Positions 52,846-63,460 of a stretch of 64,000 nt of DNA are shown here, one piece after another; within the stretch, counting starts at the first letter, position 1, and every line of letters begins with the position of its first letter. Where the stretch lies: contig NZ_JANJZD010000008.1 in assembly GCF_024623325.1 (NCBI RefSeq), positions 124,001-188,000 on the forward strand. The letters are read 5' to 3'. The DNA is from Acetatifactor muris (GTDB taxonomy: Bacteria > Bacillota > Clostridia > Lachnospirales > Lachnospiraceae). The notes below the pieces were generated by a model, which saw only the letters and a program-made list of their open reading frames with translations, was not told the origin of the DNA and made no database searches. The position numbers were made by a program, and so were the translations under genes.

Positions 52846-54393
52846 TTACTTTGCGTAATCAATGACACGGCTTTCACGGATTACATTTACCTTAATCTGT
52901 CCGGGATATTCCAGTTCAGCTTCTATCTGTTTGGATATATCACGCGCCAACAGAACCATATCCGTATCCGAAATCTGCTCCGGCATTACCATTACGCGAA
53001 CTTCCCGTCCTGCCTGAATAGCAAAAGATTTGTCTACACCCTTGAAATTGTTTGTTATTTCCTCTAATTTTGTCAATCTGCTGGTATAAGTCTCCAGCGT
53101 CTCCCTTCTGGCTCCCGGTCTCGCTGCAGATATTGTATCGGCAGCTTGTACAATACAGGAAATCAGTGAAGTAGGTTCCACATCTCCATGGTGGGATTCC
53201 ACTGCATTGATAACCGTTGCATTCTCCTTGTATCTTCTGCAGAGCTCTACGCCCAGCTGAATGTGAGAACCCTCCATCTCATGGTCTACAGACTTACCAA
53301 TGTCATGGAGCAAACCGGCGCGTTTTGCAATCCTGATATCAAGGCCCAGCTCTGCGGCCAGCAAGCCTGACAGCTGTGCTACCTCGATGGAGTGCTTCAA
53401 CGCATTCTGACCATAACTGGTCCTGAATTTCATTTTACCCAGTAATCTGATAAGTTCGGGGTGAATGCCATGTACACCGACTTCCAGTGTCGCGGCCTCT
53501 CCCTCCTCCTTTATCATCACTTCCACTTCTCTCTGCGCCTTCTCCACCATCTCTTCGATTCTGGCCGGATGGATACGCCCGTCCACAATCAGCTTCTCCA
53601 GCGCAATTCTCGCCACTTCACGGCGAATAGGGTCAAATCCTGACAGAATAACTGCCTCCGGCGTATCGTCAATTATCAGATCTACGCCTGTCATGGTCTC
53701 AAGTGTACGTATATTACGTCCCTCTCGACCAATGATTCTTCCCTTCATTTCATCATTCGGAAGCTGTACAACCGAGATTGTGGTCTCAGAAACATGGTCT
53801 GCCGCACATCTCTGGATAGCCGAAACCACGTAATCTCTGGCTTTTTTGTCCGCTTCTTCCTTGGCCCGACTCTCCATTTCCTTGATAATCATGGCCGTTT
53901 CATGTTTTACTTCATCTTCAACAATTTTCAATAAGTAGTCTTTTGCCTGTTCAGAGGTTAGTCCGGAAATCCGCTCGAGTTCCTGCAGGCGCTGCTCGTT
54001 TAATTTGGAAATCTCTATCTTGACCTTATTCAGAGACTCCTCCTTAGCGGTCAGATTTGCTTCGCGCCTTTCAATCGCTTCGGTCTTCTTATCGATATTC
54101 TCTTCCTTCTGCTGAATCCGTCGCTCGGAACGCTGCACTTCCGCTCTGCGTTCTTTAATCTCCTTGTCCAATTCATTTTTAGCCCGAATAGACTCTTCCT
54201 TCACTTCAAGGAGTGATTCACGTTTTTTGGATTCTGCCGTCTTAAGAGCTTCATCAATAATTTCTCTGGCCTTATCCTGTGCACCGCCGATAGCTGCATC
54301 CGCCGATTTTTTCTGGTAACCGGTCACCACAAATGTGGTTACAACTGCGGTCAATACTACAGATATTGCTACAGCAATTATAATCTCAAGCAT
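52846..54393 (-). CDS. rny: ribonuclease Y
   Basis: 515 aa, ATG 54393, SD AGGTG. One N-terminal membrane helix ([19 protein letters not shown]), a long coiled coil (about 40-200), KH domain [15 protein letters not shown] and the HD domain [12 protein letters not shown] and ESHHGDVEP. It is the main mRNA-turnover endonuclease in Firmicutes. Confidence 0.97.
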   Translation of the reverse strand: MLEIIIAVAISVVLTAVVTTFVVTGYQKKSADAAIGGAQDKAREIIDEALKTAESKKRESLLEVKEESIRAKNELDKEIKERRAEVQRSERRIQQKEENIDKKTEAIERREANLTAKEESLNKVKIEISKLNEQRLQELERISGLTSEQAKDYLLKIVEDEVKHETAMIIKEMESRAKEEADKKARDYVVSAIQRCAADHVSETTISVVQLPNDEMKGRIIGREGRNIRTLETMTGVDLIIDDTPEAVILSGFDPIRREVARIALEKLIVDGRIHPARIEEMVEKAQREVEVMIKEEGEAATLEVGVHGIHPELIRLLGKMKFRTSYGQNALKHSIEVAQLSGLLAAELGLDIRIAKRAGLLHDIGKSVDHEMEGSHIQLGVELCRRYKENATVINAVESHHGDVEPTSLISCIVQAADTISAARPGARRETLETYTSRLTKLEEITNNFKGVDKSFAIQAGREVRVMVMPEQISDTDMVLLARDISKQIEAELEYPGQIKVNVIRESRVIDYAK

Positions 54394-54550
54394 TAACAGG
54401 GCACCTCCTTATTCCATTTTCATTGTACATTAACTGCAAGACGTCCTGCCGCCTCACAGCCTATATAGAATGTATGTACTTATTCCCAAAGCATACACGT
54501 TCTTCCCGGGAAATTGAAAACATTCTAACAAGCAATTCACAACAAATTCA

Positions 54551-54579
54551 ATTTTACCCTCAAACTTATCCGATGTCAA
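54551..54579 (-). promoter_or_regulatory. rny promoter
   Basis: Minus: TTGACA (54579-54574), 17 bp, TAAAAT (54556-54551), giving a leader of about 150 nt. Confidence 0.7.
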
Positions 54580-54685
54580 GCAAAAGGTTTCATATCCTGC
54601 AGAAAATCTTTCATAAAAACTGACATTTGTTGTGCTATTTGTACAAATTCTGTGATGCCCGCGTTTTAAGTGCTTTACCGCAGTT

Positions 54686-55312
54686 TTACAGCCAGTCGCC
54701 CATCTCTTTCAGTACCGCCCTGCGCACCTGTTCACCGGAAAATCCCTTTCTCATCAGAAAACCATACATCCGCTGCCGTTCCTTCAGATTCGCCTTATCC
54801 GACGCAAAGCCTTTTTTCGCCAGCAGCGCCTGAATCATTTTCTGTTCGTCCTGGTCTCCTCCCTGCTCCTCCCACTGAAGCCACGCCTTCTCCAATGTGC
54901 TCCTGTCGATTCCTCTCCGCAGGAGATCCTGCTCTATTCTCCGGCGGCTTCTGTTATCTGAATGTCCCTCAATAAAGCTGACCGCATAGCGCAAATCATC
55001 CGTATAATGAAAGCTCGCCACATATGCCAGAGCCTCTTCGATCACGTTTTCCGGGTAGCCCCCCATCTTCAGCTTGTCCTGGAGCTGCTTCACCGTATAT
55101 TCCCTGGTCTTCAGCAAATTCATAGCCCTCAGCTTTGCGCGCTTCGGCAAAAGCTTCGTCAGAATCTCCTCATAGCATTCCTGCTCTATTTCCTCTCCTT
55201 CACGGATATGAAAGGAACGCAATTCGCCTTTGTACAATACAAAGGCGAATTCATCCTCTACATATATCCTGACCCGGGATTTGGATACTTCTTCTATCTG
55301 TGTAACCTTCAT
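54686..55312 (-). CDS. recX: regulatory protein RecX
   Basis: 208 aa from ATG 55312; an earlier TTG at 55330 is less likely. Three-helix tandem repeats (MNLLKTREYTVKQLQDKL, RRIEQDLLRRGIDRSTLEKA, YGFLMRKGFSGEQVRRAV) are those of RecX, which inhibits or modulates RecA filaments. It follows recA by 51 nt. Confidence 0.92.
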   Translation of the reverse strand: MKVTQIEEVSKSRVRIYVEDEFAFVLYKGELRSFHIREGEEIEQECYEEILTKLLPKRAKLRAMNLLKTREYTVKQLQDKLKMGGYPENVIEEALAYVASFHYTDDLRYAVSFIEGHSDNRSRRRIEQDLLRRGIDRSTLEKAWLQWEEQGGDQDEQKMIQALLAKKGFASDKANLKERQRMYGFLMRKGFSGEQVRRAVLKEMGDWL

Positions 55313-55363
55313 CCGTTCCCCCGCCTGCAATATGTACTCCGGTTCCCTTTATAAATTCCCCTG

Positions 55364-56494
55364 TTATGCTTCCTCTTCACTCACCGCAGCCTGTTCCTCT
55401 GTCTTTGCAGCTGCTTTCCCTCCTGATTTGGAGCCTTTGCCCTTTGTCTCTGACTTCAGTATCGGCTTCTCTGCCCCTTCCAGCTTTTGGGCTCTGGAAT
55501 CGCCAAATCCGTAATGCTCTCTCACTTTCGTGTCCACAGCCATACAGACATCTTCATGCTCTCTCAGATACTGCTTCGCATTCTCCCGGCCCTGCCCGAT
55601 CTTGTTCCCCTCATAAGCATACCATGCGCCGGACTTGACAATAATGTCCAGATCCACTGCCAAATCCAGAATATCTCCCTCTTTGGATATGCCCTTGCCG
55701 AACATAATGTCGAACTCTGCTTCCTTGAACGGCGGCGCTATCTTATTTTTCACTACTTTCACCCGAGTGCGGTTGCCGATTATTTCACCACCCTGCTTCA
55801 GAGATTCGATTCTGCGCACATCCATTCGGACAGAAGAGTAAAATTTCAGAGCCCGGCCTCCTGTGGTAGTCTCCGGGCTGCCGAACATAACACCAACCTT
55901 TTCACGAAGCTGGTTGATAAATACTACCACACAGTTGGATCTGCTGATCACTGATGTAAGCTTTCTCAGCGCCTGAGACATCAGCCGGGCCTGCAGTCCC
56001 ACGTGGCTGTCACCCATCTCTCCGTCAATCTCCGCCTTGGGAACCAGCGCTGCCACCGAGTCCACTACCACAATATCAAGGGCTCCCGAACGCACCATAG
56101 TCTCTGCAATTTCCAGCGCCTGCTCCCCGCTGTCCGGCTGGGAGATATACAGATTGTCAATGTCCACTCCGATATTCTTGGCATATACGGGATCCAGCGC
56201 ATGCTCTGCATCTATAAATCCGGCTATGCCGCCCATTCTCTGTACCTCGGCCACCATATGCAGCGTGACCGTAGTCTTACCACTGGATTCCGGTCCGTAT
56301 ATCTCCACAATTCTTCCCCGGGGAACTCCCCCCAGCCCCAGCGCAATGTCAAGGCTTAAGGACCCTGTGGGAATTGTTTCCACATTCATCTGTGCACTGG
56401 GATCCCCCAGTTTCATTACCGCTCCTTTGCCGTACTGCTTTTCAATGTGACTGATTGCCGCATCCAACGCTTTGAGTTTTTCATCTTTTTCCAT
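55364..56494 (-). CDS. recA: recombinase RecA
   Basis: 376 aa, ATG 56494, SD AAGGAGA. Walker [27 protein letters not shown], loop L1/L2 ([30 protein letters not shown]). The C-terminus is Lys/Ala/Glu rich ([16 protein letters not shown]). Two LexA-type boxes stand upstream. It drives homologous repair and SOS induction. Confidence 0.99.
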   Translation of the reverse strand: MEKDEKLKALDAAISHIEKQYGKGAVMKLGDPSAQMNVETIPTGSLSLDIALGLGGVPRGRIVEIYGPESSGKTTVTLHMVAEVQRMGGIAGFIDAEHALDPVYAKNIGVDIDNLYISQPDSGEQALEIAETMVRSGALDIVVVDSVAALVPKAEIDGEMGDSHVGLQARLMSQALRKLTSVISRSNCVVVFINQLREKVGVMFGSPETTTGGRALKFYSSVRMDVRRIESLKQGGEIIGNRTRVKVVKNKIAPPFKEAEFDIMFGKGISKEGDILDLAVDLDIIVKSGAWYAYEGNKIGQGRENAKQYLREHEDVCMAVDTKVREHYGFGDSRAQKLEGAEKPILKSETKGKGSKSGGKAAAKTEEQAAVSEEEA

Positions 56495-56517
56495 ATTCTT
56501 ATCTCCTTTTCATCAAG

Positions 56518-56568
56518 GAACAAATGTTCTGTTTTTATTAAGATAAAACATTTGTTCTTATTTGTCAA
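56518..56568 (-). promoter_or_regulatory. recA promoter with LexA boxes
   Basis: Promoter: TTGACA (56568-56563), 17 bp, TATCTT (56545-56540). A perfect LexA box GAACAAATGTTC at 56518-56529 lies after the start, and a near-perfect GAACAAATGTTT (56558-56547) lies in the spacer. Consensus of Gram-positive LexA: GAAC-N4-GTTC. Confidence 0.85.
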
Positions 56569-56985
56569 CTCCTGTTTTCTAATTGCAGTGATCCGGTTGT
56601 CTCCAACACTGTTTCATACTATAGCACTGTTTGAGTATCATAAAACGCCCTCAAACACAGCTTGTCTCCTTCTGCTTTTTTCCGAAGTCTCTGACCCAAA
56701 TGCCTGATTATGTAGACTTTCCTTTCTCTGAAATGTGCAGAAAAGCGCTCCCTCTTCCTGCCGTTGTCTGCGGTTTCTTATTTCTGGGGTATGGGCCTGT
56801 GCCCGGCAAGAAGTTCAAACTGACATGAAAGGCTTTGGACAGCCTTTAGATTAAAAACAGAATGCAGAATTCTTAGCCTGAAAACAGGTTAGCACAATTC
56901 TGGCAGGATTGCAACAGGTTTTTGATGGGAGCGGCCGGATTTTCAATACAGCGGAATGCACATTGAGAATTTTCGTAATTAAGCC
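56569..56985. other. intergenic region without recognised gene
   Basis: Only a 7-bp inverted repeat AAAGGCT/AGCCTTT (56828-56847) is seen; no U-run. Short frames here have no SD or recognisable protein. Confidence 0.5.
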
Positions 56986-57014
56986 TTGCATGCTCCTGTC
57001 CCATATGCTAAAAT
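56986..57014 (+). promoter_or_regulatory. promoter of the third Rpn-family gene
   Basis: TTGCAT (56986-56991), 17 bp, TGC-TAAAAT (57009-57014). Extended -10 as in the other two Rpn promoters. Confidence 0.6.
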
Positions 57015-57040
57015 CAATTCAAAGCATAACAATTTCTCAG

Positions 57041-57198
57041 CAGGGAATTTCAATCTGTGAAATTCCTGTTTGCCGGTCGCCCGTGCGACTCAGGTCGGTT
57101 ATTTTCATTTGTTATCGAAACTCTATGCTTTTAAATTCAAAATCAAAGTGAAAAAGCAGGAGATTTCGGAATATCTGGTTCTCCTGTGGAAAAAGGAG
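57041..57198 (+). promoter_or_regulatory. leader of third Rpn gene: hairpin and anti-SD
   Basis: GGAATTTCA (57044-57052) pairs perfectly with TGAAATTCC (57058-57066). CTCCT (57181-57185) can pair with AGGAG (57194-57198), the SD. Weaker than in the first two genes but the same position and logic. Confidence 0.45.
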
Positions 57199-57206
57199 GA
57201 CAGTGA

Positions 57207-58100
57207 ATGGATATTGTTTCTTTGAAATACGACTATTTATTCAGGTATCTGATGCAGAACCCGCTTGTCAGAAGGCATTTTGTCAGTGACGTGCTGGATA
57301 TTCCCACAGAGGAAATCCGGTCGGTGCGCCTGGCCAGTCCCTTCCTGTGGAAGCGCTTCTTCCGCCAAAAGCAGGGGATTCTTGACATTCTGCTGCTTTT
57401 GAACGGCGACACGAAAATCAACATTGAGTTGCAGATCAAAATCATCCGGTACTGGGACAGGCGCTCTTTGTTTTATCTGTCAAAGACTTTTACAGAAGAC
57501 CTGCTGTTCGGTGAAAAGTATACGAAATTAAAACGGTGCGTCAGTGTCAGTATCCTGGATTTTAATCTCAGCAATGATCCGGATTATCATCGGGTTTACA
57601 GGCTGAGGGACAAAAATGGCGATGAATTTACTGATCTGCTGGAAGTACATATCGTGGAATTACAGAAGAAGCTGAGCGGTACCGAACGGATGGATGACTG
57701 GATCCGGATTTTTAATGCAGAGACAGAGGAGGAGCTGGATATGATTAAGACAGAAAACCCTGGTATTTTAGAGGCAATCAGAGAAATAAAGCTTTCCAGT
57801 GCCGGAAAAGTAATACGAGCTTTATATGACGCACATATGAAAGAGATCCGGGACAGGAATGCAAGAGAGGATTATGTGCGGGATGAGGGAATCGCAATCG
57901 GTGAAACCAGAGGCAGGGCGGAAGGGGAACTCCAGAAGGTCATCAGTCAGGTCCGGAAAAAGGTCTCCAGAAATATGTCTGCAAAAGAAATTGCGGATAT
58001 GCTGGAAGAAGATATAAATCTTATTAGCCAGATATGTCATGTATTGAAAAAATATCCGGACCTGAATGACGAGGAAATCAGAACGTCATTACAGCTATAA
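57207..58100 (+). CDS. Rpn-family/PDDEXK_2 nuclease
   Basis: 297 aa, ATG 57207, SD AGGAGG. N-terminal YDYLFRYLMQNPLVRRHFVSD and PD-(D/E)XK core GILDILLLLNGDTKINIELQ (D...E-x-Q). The next block holds YWDRRSLFYLSKTFTEDL. The family is that of Rpn recombination-promoting nucleases and PDDEXK_2 transposase-like proteins. Only distant to the other two in sequence. The C-terminus (EGIAIGETRGRAEGELQ) is the usual Rpn tail. Confidence 0.8.
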   Translation: MDIVSLKYDYLFRYLMQNPLVRRHFVSDVLDIPTEEIRSVRLASPFLWKRFFRQKQGILDILLLLNGDTKINIELQIKIIRYWDRRSLFYLSKTFTEDLLFGEKYTKLKRCVSVSILDFNLSNDPDYHRVYRLRDKNGDEFTDLLEVHIVELQKKLSGTERMDDWIRIFNAETEEELDMIKTENPGILEAIREIKLSSAGKVIRALYDAHMKEIRDRNAREDYVRDEGIAIGETRGRAEGELQKVISQVRKKVSRNMSAKEIADMLEEDINLISQICHVLKKYPDLNDEEIRTSLQL

Positions 58101-58276
58101 ACCCGAATATGCAAATTTCATTGCGACAGTTCCAGTAGTTGCCTGGCTGTTACTGCCTGTTCCTTAAGCGCAAAGTTTCTCTGGTCAAATATCTGCCAGG
58201 TTTTTTCCAGAATTGGAATATTTTTCTTGTCCCATGTCTATACTTTTAACAGCTTAATGGAAAGAGAGGGCCTGCC

Positions 58277-58573
58277 ATGAAAACATATTTCAGTCAGAGA
58301 AGTGGGACAGACAGTATGACAGAAGAAGATTATTCCCCCATGACACTAAAAGATTCCATACAAAGAACCCGCCAGGCTCTTAACGACGCCTATGCGGGTT
58401 TCGATAATGCTGTGGATATTGACCTTATCGACAGCTATATTTACGAGATTTACGCTTTACAGAAAAGGTACAAGCATCTGACCGATCTGGCAGCTGCGGA
58501 ACCAGCCGAGGAATCCGGTCCCTTACGCAAGTATTCCCCGGTTCGTGCCCTGGTCAGCCATGTTCTCGGTTAA
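58277..58573 (+). CDS. DUF2508-family small protein
   Basis: 98 aa, ATG 58277, SD AGAGGG. ALNDAYAGFDNAVDIDLIDS and YIYEIYALQKRYKHL match DUF2508 (YaaL). The family lies near recR/dnaX and sporulation genes in Bacillus; its role is unknown. The 3' end overlaps the convergent fliS gene by 51 nt. Confidence 0.75.
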   Translation: MKTYFSQRSGTDSMTEEDYSPMTLKDSIQRTRQALNDAYAGFDNAVDIDLIDSYIYEIYALQKRYKHLTDLAAAEPAEESGPLRKYSPVRALVSHVLG

Positions 58574-59026
58574 AGTATTCCTTCCATAGGTCAGGCCGGC
58601 ATACACAGTCTGAGAGTTATTCATCACCGGTCCTGCACTGTTCTGTCCGGCAATCTCACGGTAAGCACCGGCGAGCGGCTCGATAACACGCCTTATCTCT
58701 TCCAGGAAACGGCTGTCGCGTCTGGCCTCGCCGAGTGCAAGCCGCCGTATACAGAACAGATAAAGCCGCATCAATTCCGGCGCCGGCTCATATTTCAGGT
58801 CCAGAGAAGTCATCAGCTCATTGAGGCATCCCCGGGCTTTCCGTACAGCCTCCCGGAATAAATCCTTATCCTCCGAAGCACTGCCCTCCGGTATCTCCTT
58901 TTCCTGTAATGCCTCCTGTGCATCAGTCAGATAGCACAGCAGCATTTCGTATAAGATTACAATCAGCTCTGTGGAATTCGCCTGGGTAATTCTCAGAGTA
59001 AACTGTTGCCTGTCCTCTTTTTTCAT
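58523..59026 (-). CDS. fliS: flagellar export chaperone FliS-like
   Basis: 167 aa, ATG 59026, SD AAGGTG. NSTELIVILYEMLLCYLTDA is the FliS N-terminal helix; the rest is a four-helix bundle with ARGCLNELMTSLDLKYEP. About 40 residues longer than typical FliS because of a C-terminal extension. FliS holds flagellin before export; here it directly follows flagellin. Confidence 0.8.
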   Translation of the reverse strand: MKKEDRQQFTLRITQANSTELIVILYEMLLCYLTDAQEALQEKEIPEGSASEDKDLFREAVRKARGCLNELMTSLDLKYEPAPELMRLYLFCIRRLALGEARRDSRFLEEIRRVIEPLAGAYREIAGQNSAGPVMNNSQTVYAGLTYGRNTLTENMADQGTNRGILA

Positions 59027-59101
59027 CTCTGCTCACACCTTTTCCGCTCAAATTTTCCGACCGCGGGAATCCTGCATTTCTTCACTGATTTAAGGTTCAC
59101 C

Positions 59102-60265
59102 TTACTGCAGGAGCTGCAGCACCTGTGAAGGTCTCTCATTTGCCTGGGCCAGCATGGATGTGGCCGCCTGTGTCATCACCTGGTAAGTTGTATAGTTCGT
59201 CATTTCTTCCGCCATATCCACGTCCATAATCCTGGAATAAGCCGCTGTCATATTCTCATAGGACACATCCAGAGTGCTGATGGTCGATTCCAGTCTGTTC
59301 TGATAGGCGCCCAGATGTCCTCTGACGCTGGACAGGAAATGAACCGCTCCGTCAATGCGGTCAATGGCCTCTGTGGCACTCTCCTGGGTGCTCACATCCA
59401 GGTCCTCAATTCCCATCTCTCTCAGGGATATCTCAGGAATATCCACTTCCAGAATCTGACCCTCGTTTGCCCCGATCTGCAGCTTCATGGCACCGATTCC
59501 TGTGACATTGACCTCCAGGTCCGAAATGGCAATCGGTGCGCCCGGGAAAGTTCCCGCATCGATTTCCTTGTTGATTTTCCCTGTCAGATCCAATGTCAGC
59601 TCAAAACCGTTTACTCCCTGAATGGTCACCAGATTGTCCTTGATGCTGGCGGTAGCGCCCTTCGGGAAACCGCCGTTGTCTGTTCCGCCCAGGTTCATGG
59701 TCACCTTATATCTCTCGCTCTCGTCCGCCGGAAGCGGGTTCTCCTCAATCACCAGAGAATCTATCTTGTAAATTCCCGCGGATACTTCCTTGGTGTAGGA
59801 GCTCACCTTCACATCCAGATTGCCGTTCACATATCCCTTCAGGGAAAATTCGCCGTTCAGCAGTCTCTGTCCGTTGAACTCCGTGGTCTCCGCCACACGG
59901 TTGATCTCGTCTGTCAGCTGGTTGACTTCCTTCTGTATGACGCTTCTGTCGGCGTCTGCCTCCAGTCCGTTTGCAGACTTGATGGCAAGCTCGTTCAGAC
60001 GCTGCAGCATTTCGCTCATCTCCGACATGGCGCCGTCCGCAATCTCCATGATGGAAACGCCGTCGCTGGCATTGTTGTTGGCCACGGACAGGCTCTCCAG
60101 CTGGGCATTCATCCTCTTCGCCATGGCCATTCCCGCAGGGTTGTCTTTTGCACTGTTGATTTTCAGTCCTGTGGAAAGTCTCTGCAGAGACTGTGACAGC
60201 AGATTATCATTATTTGCCAGTGCATTATTGGTAAGCATTGCAGATACATTGTAATTAATTCTCAT
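59102..60265 (-). CDS. hag: flagellin
   Basis: 387 aa, ATG 60265, SD AGAGGG. N-terminal D0/D1 (INYNVSAMLTNNALANNDNL, RLSTGLKINSAKDNPAGMA) and C-terminal D1/D0 (YQNRLESTISTLDVSYEN, NERPSQVLQLLQ) are complete, with a variable D2-like centre of about 110 residues. It starts 12 nt after the DUF6240-like gene and is likely in one operon with it and fliS. Confidence 0.95.
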   Translation of the reverse strand: MRINYNVSAMLTNNALANNDNLLSQSLQRLSTGLKINSAKDNPAGMAMAKRMNAQLESLSVANNNASDGVSIMEIADGAMSEMSEMLQRLNELAIKSANGLEADADRSVIQKEVNQLTDEINRVAETTEFNGQRLLNGEFSLKGYVNGNLDVKVSSYTKEVSAGIYKIDSLVIEENPLPADESERYKVTMNLGGTDNGGFPKGATASIKDNLVTIQGVNGFELTLDLTGKINKEIDAGTFPGAPIAISDLEVNVTGIGAMKLQIGANEGQILEVDIPEISLREMGIEDLDVSTQESATEAIDRIDGAVHFLSSVRGHLGAYQNRLESTISTLDVSYENMTAAYSRIMDVDMAEEMTNYTTYQVMTQAATSMLAQANERPSQVLQLLQ

Positions 60266-60277
60266 CTTTTATACCCT

Positions 60278-63200
60278 CTATTCTCCTTGTTGAACTACCG
60301 ATTGCAGGAACACCCTGGCCACGCGATACAGATCAGCGCTTTCCGTGGGTGTATGCGCTCCGGATTTAATCAGCTCCGGCATTCTCTTCTCAGATGCAAT
60401 GGTGGAAATATTTCCCACCGTCCAGCTGCCTTCCGCTTCCTTTCTAAAGGTATCGGCTATCTGCTGTAATTTCATTACCTCAACTTTTCCTTCCCCGAAT
60501 AAAATTCCGTGAACGGTATCATTTTCCAGGTAAAGTCTGGCCTGCATATGCGCCTCTTCGGAAAGTGTCACGCCGATAGTGACGGTTCCCTTCTGTGGGC
60601 TGTTCCTGTCCAGGGTGAGGTGAATTCTCGTGAGGGTCTCTCCCACATACATGGGCAGATAGTATTCTTCCCTCTGTGCAAGAGAGGCCGCAACTGTCAG
60701 CTGTTTATGATTCAGCTGCATATTTCTGACGTCCACACTACTCTCGGCCTCTTCAAAAGTGGCCTCTTCCACGGACTCCAGCGCTTCCCCGGTCATGCGC
60801 TCATACTCCTGCGCAAAATCTTCTCTGTCGTCCAGCTTCTCCCACAGTTTTGTACTTTCCACAGGCTCCTTTTCCGGGTTCTCCCCATCCGTCCGCTTCT
60901 CTACGTTTTCCCGGCGTCTGTCACTGAGCGCAAAAATGTTCTCTCTCCCGTGGGTCAGGGCATGGGCGGCCATCAGATTATCCGCACTGGCAGGCAGCTC
61001 CCCTCTCTGCAGCATGGCGACGCTCTCCTGGTCCGCAGCGCTGACAGCCTGGCGCTGCTCTTCCAGCTGGGCCTTATTATATTCTCTCTCGGTCTTTTCA
61101 TCTGCTGACACTTCTGTCAGTATCTCATTTGCCGCCTTGAGCAACGCTTCAGAAGACTGTGCAGGGACAGCAGCCTGCTGCATCTCATCCGCCCCGGCGG
61201 CAGTCATCTGCCCGGACACCGTCTCCACAGCCGCATTTACCGCACTGCCCGCAGCTTCCTCCGCGGCAATGGAGCGCTCTGAGGTTGTGGCACTTTGAGC
61301 CGCCGCCTCGTCGGGCACAGCATTCTCCCCGGCCCGGGCCGCGTCAGCTGCCGTCTGCACATTTTCTTCCACAGTCGCACTCTTCGCCTCCGCCATTGCC
61401 GCTGCGGCTCTGGCAGCCTTCTCCGCTCTGATATCCGCCACTGTCTTCACAAAGGCTTTGGATATCTGCTCTGTAATGCTGGCCGTTTTACTCTTCTGTC
61501 TGTCTATGGCGCCCATGTCTTCCGACACCCGCAGGTCAACGCTTCTCCTGCCGCCCTGCATGGCCGCCAGCAGACTGGAGAACTGAATCTCCGACTGGGC
61601 GTTCACAAGCGCGCCCACCGCCGCGCCTTCCGCCTTCTCGAACTGGCGCACCAGACGGTAAATGCCGATATAACTTTCCCGCTCTTCCGGCGTAATGGCG
61701 TTGTTCCGCTCCAGGCCATACAAAAATCTGCTGTAGCTTTCGGCTTCCTTTTTGTATTCCGGAGGAAGAGATTTGAAATACTGTTCCAATTCTCCAAAGC
61801 TCTTCTCCAGCGGATTGAAGCCATCCCGAATCATCTTCAGCGTTGCTGCCGGTGTCAGCTTTCCGAGTACATCCTGCACCTGTCTGTCGGCATCTCTCAC
61901 AGCCTCCAGATTGGACAGATTCATTTCCATCCGGTTATATCCCAGAATTCTGACAACTCTGCGGTTCTCATCCGTAAGCTCCACACCCAGCTCCTTCAGA
62001 ATATGGTCCACACTGGCAAATGCCTTCTCAATGCTGTCTCCCATCTCACTTCTGGGCATGGTCATCAGCTTCTCATAGCTTGCCTGCGCCTTCTCATAAT
62101 TATCCTGCAATGCCTTGCCTTCGTTGTAAATCGTCTCCAGCGAGGCACCGCCCCGTCCTTTTGCAAAGATACCCAGCACATCCGCCGGCAGCCCCGGCAG
62201 CTGGTCGGTAACAGTACTTACTTTGCGGTAATTATGGTATTTTTCCACTGCCATATCGTCTCTGGGGAAGTACTGGTCGGCCAGCTGATGCTCCGCCAGC
62301 TTCAACGCCTCTATCAGCTCCTCCATGGGAGAGGTGTCAATGGAAAATCCGCTCTTTAACAGTTTTACATTTACTTCCGCAGTCATGCGGAGTCTGACTT
62401 CCTCCAGCTGCCTTCTGGCAGTAATGTCTCCCACCGTGGCTTCCCAGAGTTCGCTGCTGTGATAGTATTCTGAAATGGCGGCTGCCCTTTCGTACAGATT
62501 TCCGCCTTTTCCCTCCAGAGACGCATGTACCGGACTCTTCCCCTGCGCCACCGCAGCGGCCACCGCCTCTCCGAATCGTTTCTCCGTCACAGGCAGTTCC
62601 ACCTGCTCCAATTCTTCCAGCCTCTTCAGGTTCTCCGGCGTCAGCGGCAGACCTCTGTCCAGAAGCCATTTCGCATTCTCCCGGCTTCTCTGGTTCACTT
62701 CACTTCCGGCCTGTTCAATAATCCGGTCTATCTGTCCCTGAAGCCCGTCTGTCTGTCCCATGCCGGCGCTCTGCGTATAATATCCCTGCACCTCCTCGGC
62801 ATAGAATCTGGGCGCGTTTCCGCCTCTGCCGGCCCCGCTGCTCTGGGCCAGATAGAGATTCCATATCTCCGCTTCCATTCCATTGTCAATCAGATAACTG
62901 TAGGAACCATCCCCCATGGGCTGCAGCCCGGAGCTCATGGCCCACGCCTGGGAAATAGCCGACAGATTCTCCTTCGTCAGCGGCACATCCGCCTCCCGGA
63001 AACTGTCCGCCACGCTTCTGGCCAGCACTTCGCTGCCCAGAGCCGCCGTCAGTGTCCCCATGTCCAGATTATCCGTATAACCCACAATATTTTTGCCTGC
63101 ACGGGCCAGCTCGGCTTTAATCTTATCCACAATGGTCACGACCTCGTCCGGCTCCATGCTTCCGGGATCAAATCCTTCTTCCTGCATTCTGGCATAGTCT

Positions 63201-63460
63201 TCTTCCGACATGGTATGTGACATAACTGTCATAAAATCCCGCTGGACCCCCACGTCGGCTTCCGCAGCCTCCTGCTGCAGTTCAATCAGGCTTTTCCCCT
63301 TTTCTCCGCCTGCCCCCGGCAGGTCATTTTGTCCGCCCAAAAATGCCGCGAAAGGTACCTGTCCCTCCGCCGCTGCCACGCCGGCATGAGCCTCTCTGCC
63401 CCTGTCGGCCCGCTGTCTCTCCGCTTCCTTCACTGCCTGTTCCGTAAATGTGATTTTCAA
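60278..63460 (-). CDS. large DUF6240-like protein linked to flagellin
   Basis: 1060 aa from TTG 63460 with GGGAG 8 nt upstream; a TTG at 63475 lacks an SD. A helical, Gln/Glu/Ala-rich protein. Residues 1-650 contain repeating helices (NAITPEERESYIGIYRLVRQ) and residues 660-860 are a low-complexity Ala/Glu linker. The last 150 form a beta-rich domain (YYLPMYVGETLTRIHLTLDR) recalling FliK-type C-termini. No signal or membrane segment. Immediately upstream of flagellin. DUF6240 is a family of Lachnospiraceae flagellar loci; role unknown. Confidence 0.6.
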   Translation of the reverse strand: MKITFTEQAVKEAERQRADRGREAHAGVAAAEGQVPFAAFLGGQNDLPGAGGEKGKSLIELQQEAAEADVGVQRDFMTVMSHTMSEEDYARMQEEGFDPGSMEPDEVVTIVDKIKAELARAGKNIVGYTDNLDMGTLTAALGSEVLARSVADSFREADVPLTKENLSAISQAWAMSSGLQPMGDGSYSYLIDNGMEAEIWNLYLAQSSGAGRGGNAPRFYAEEVQGYYTQSAGMGQTDGLQGQIDRIIEQAGSEVNQRSRENAKWLLDRGLPLTPENLKRLEELEQVELPVTEKRFGEAVAAAVAQGKSPVHASLEGKGGNLYERAAAISEYYHSSELWEATVGDITARRQLEEVRLRMTAEVNVKLLKSGFSIDTSPMEELIEALKLAEHQLADQYFPRDDMAVEKYHNYRKVSTVTDQLPGLPADVLGIFAKGRGGASLETIYNEGKALQDNYEKAQASYEKLMTMPRSEMGDSIEKAFASVDHILKELGVELTDENRRVVRILGYNRMEMNLSNLEAVRDADRQVQDVLGKLTPAATLKMIRDGFNPLEKSFGELEQYFKSLPPEYKKEAESYSRFLYGLERNNAITPEERESYIGIYRLVRQFEKAEGAAVGALVNAQSEIQFSSLLAAMQGGRRSVDLRVSEDMGAIDRQKSKTASITEQISKAFVKTVADIRAEKAARAAAAMAEAKSATVEENVQTAADAARAGENAVPDEAAAQSATTSERSIAAEEAAGSAVNAAVETVSGQMTAAGADEMQQAAVPAQSSEALLKAANEILTEVSADEKTEREYNKAQLEEQRQAVSAADQESVAMLQRGELPASADNLMAAHALTHGRENIFALSDRRRENVEKRTDGENPEKEPVESTKLWEKLDDREDFAQEYERMTGEALESVEEATFEEAESSVDVRNMQLNHKQLTVAASLAQREEYYLPMYVGETLTRIHLTLDRNSPQKGTVTIGVTLSEEAHMQARLYLENDTVHGILFGEGKVEVMKLQQIADTFRKEAEGSWTVGNISTIASEKRMPELIKSGAHTPTESADLYRVARVFLQSVVQQGE

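Noticed and set aside
61295..62359. 354-codon plus-strand ORF
   Set aside because: Antisense to the DUF6240-like gene; no SD.
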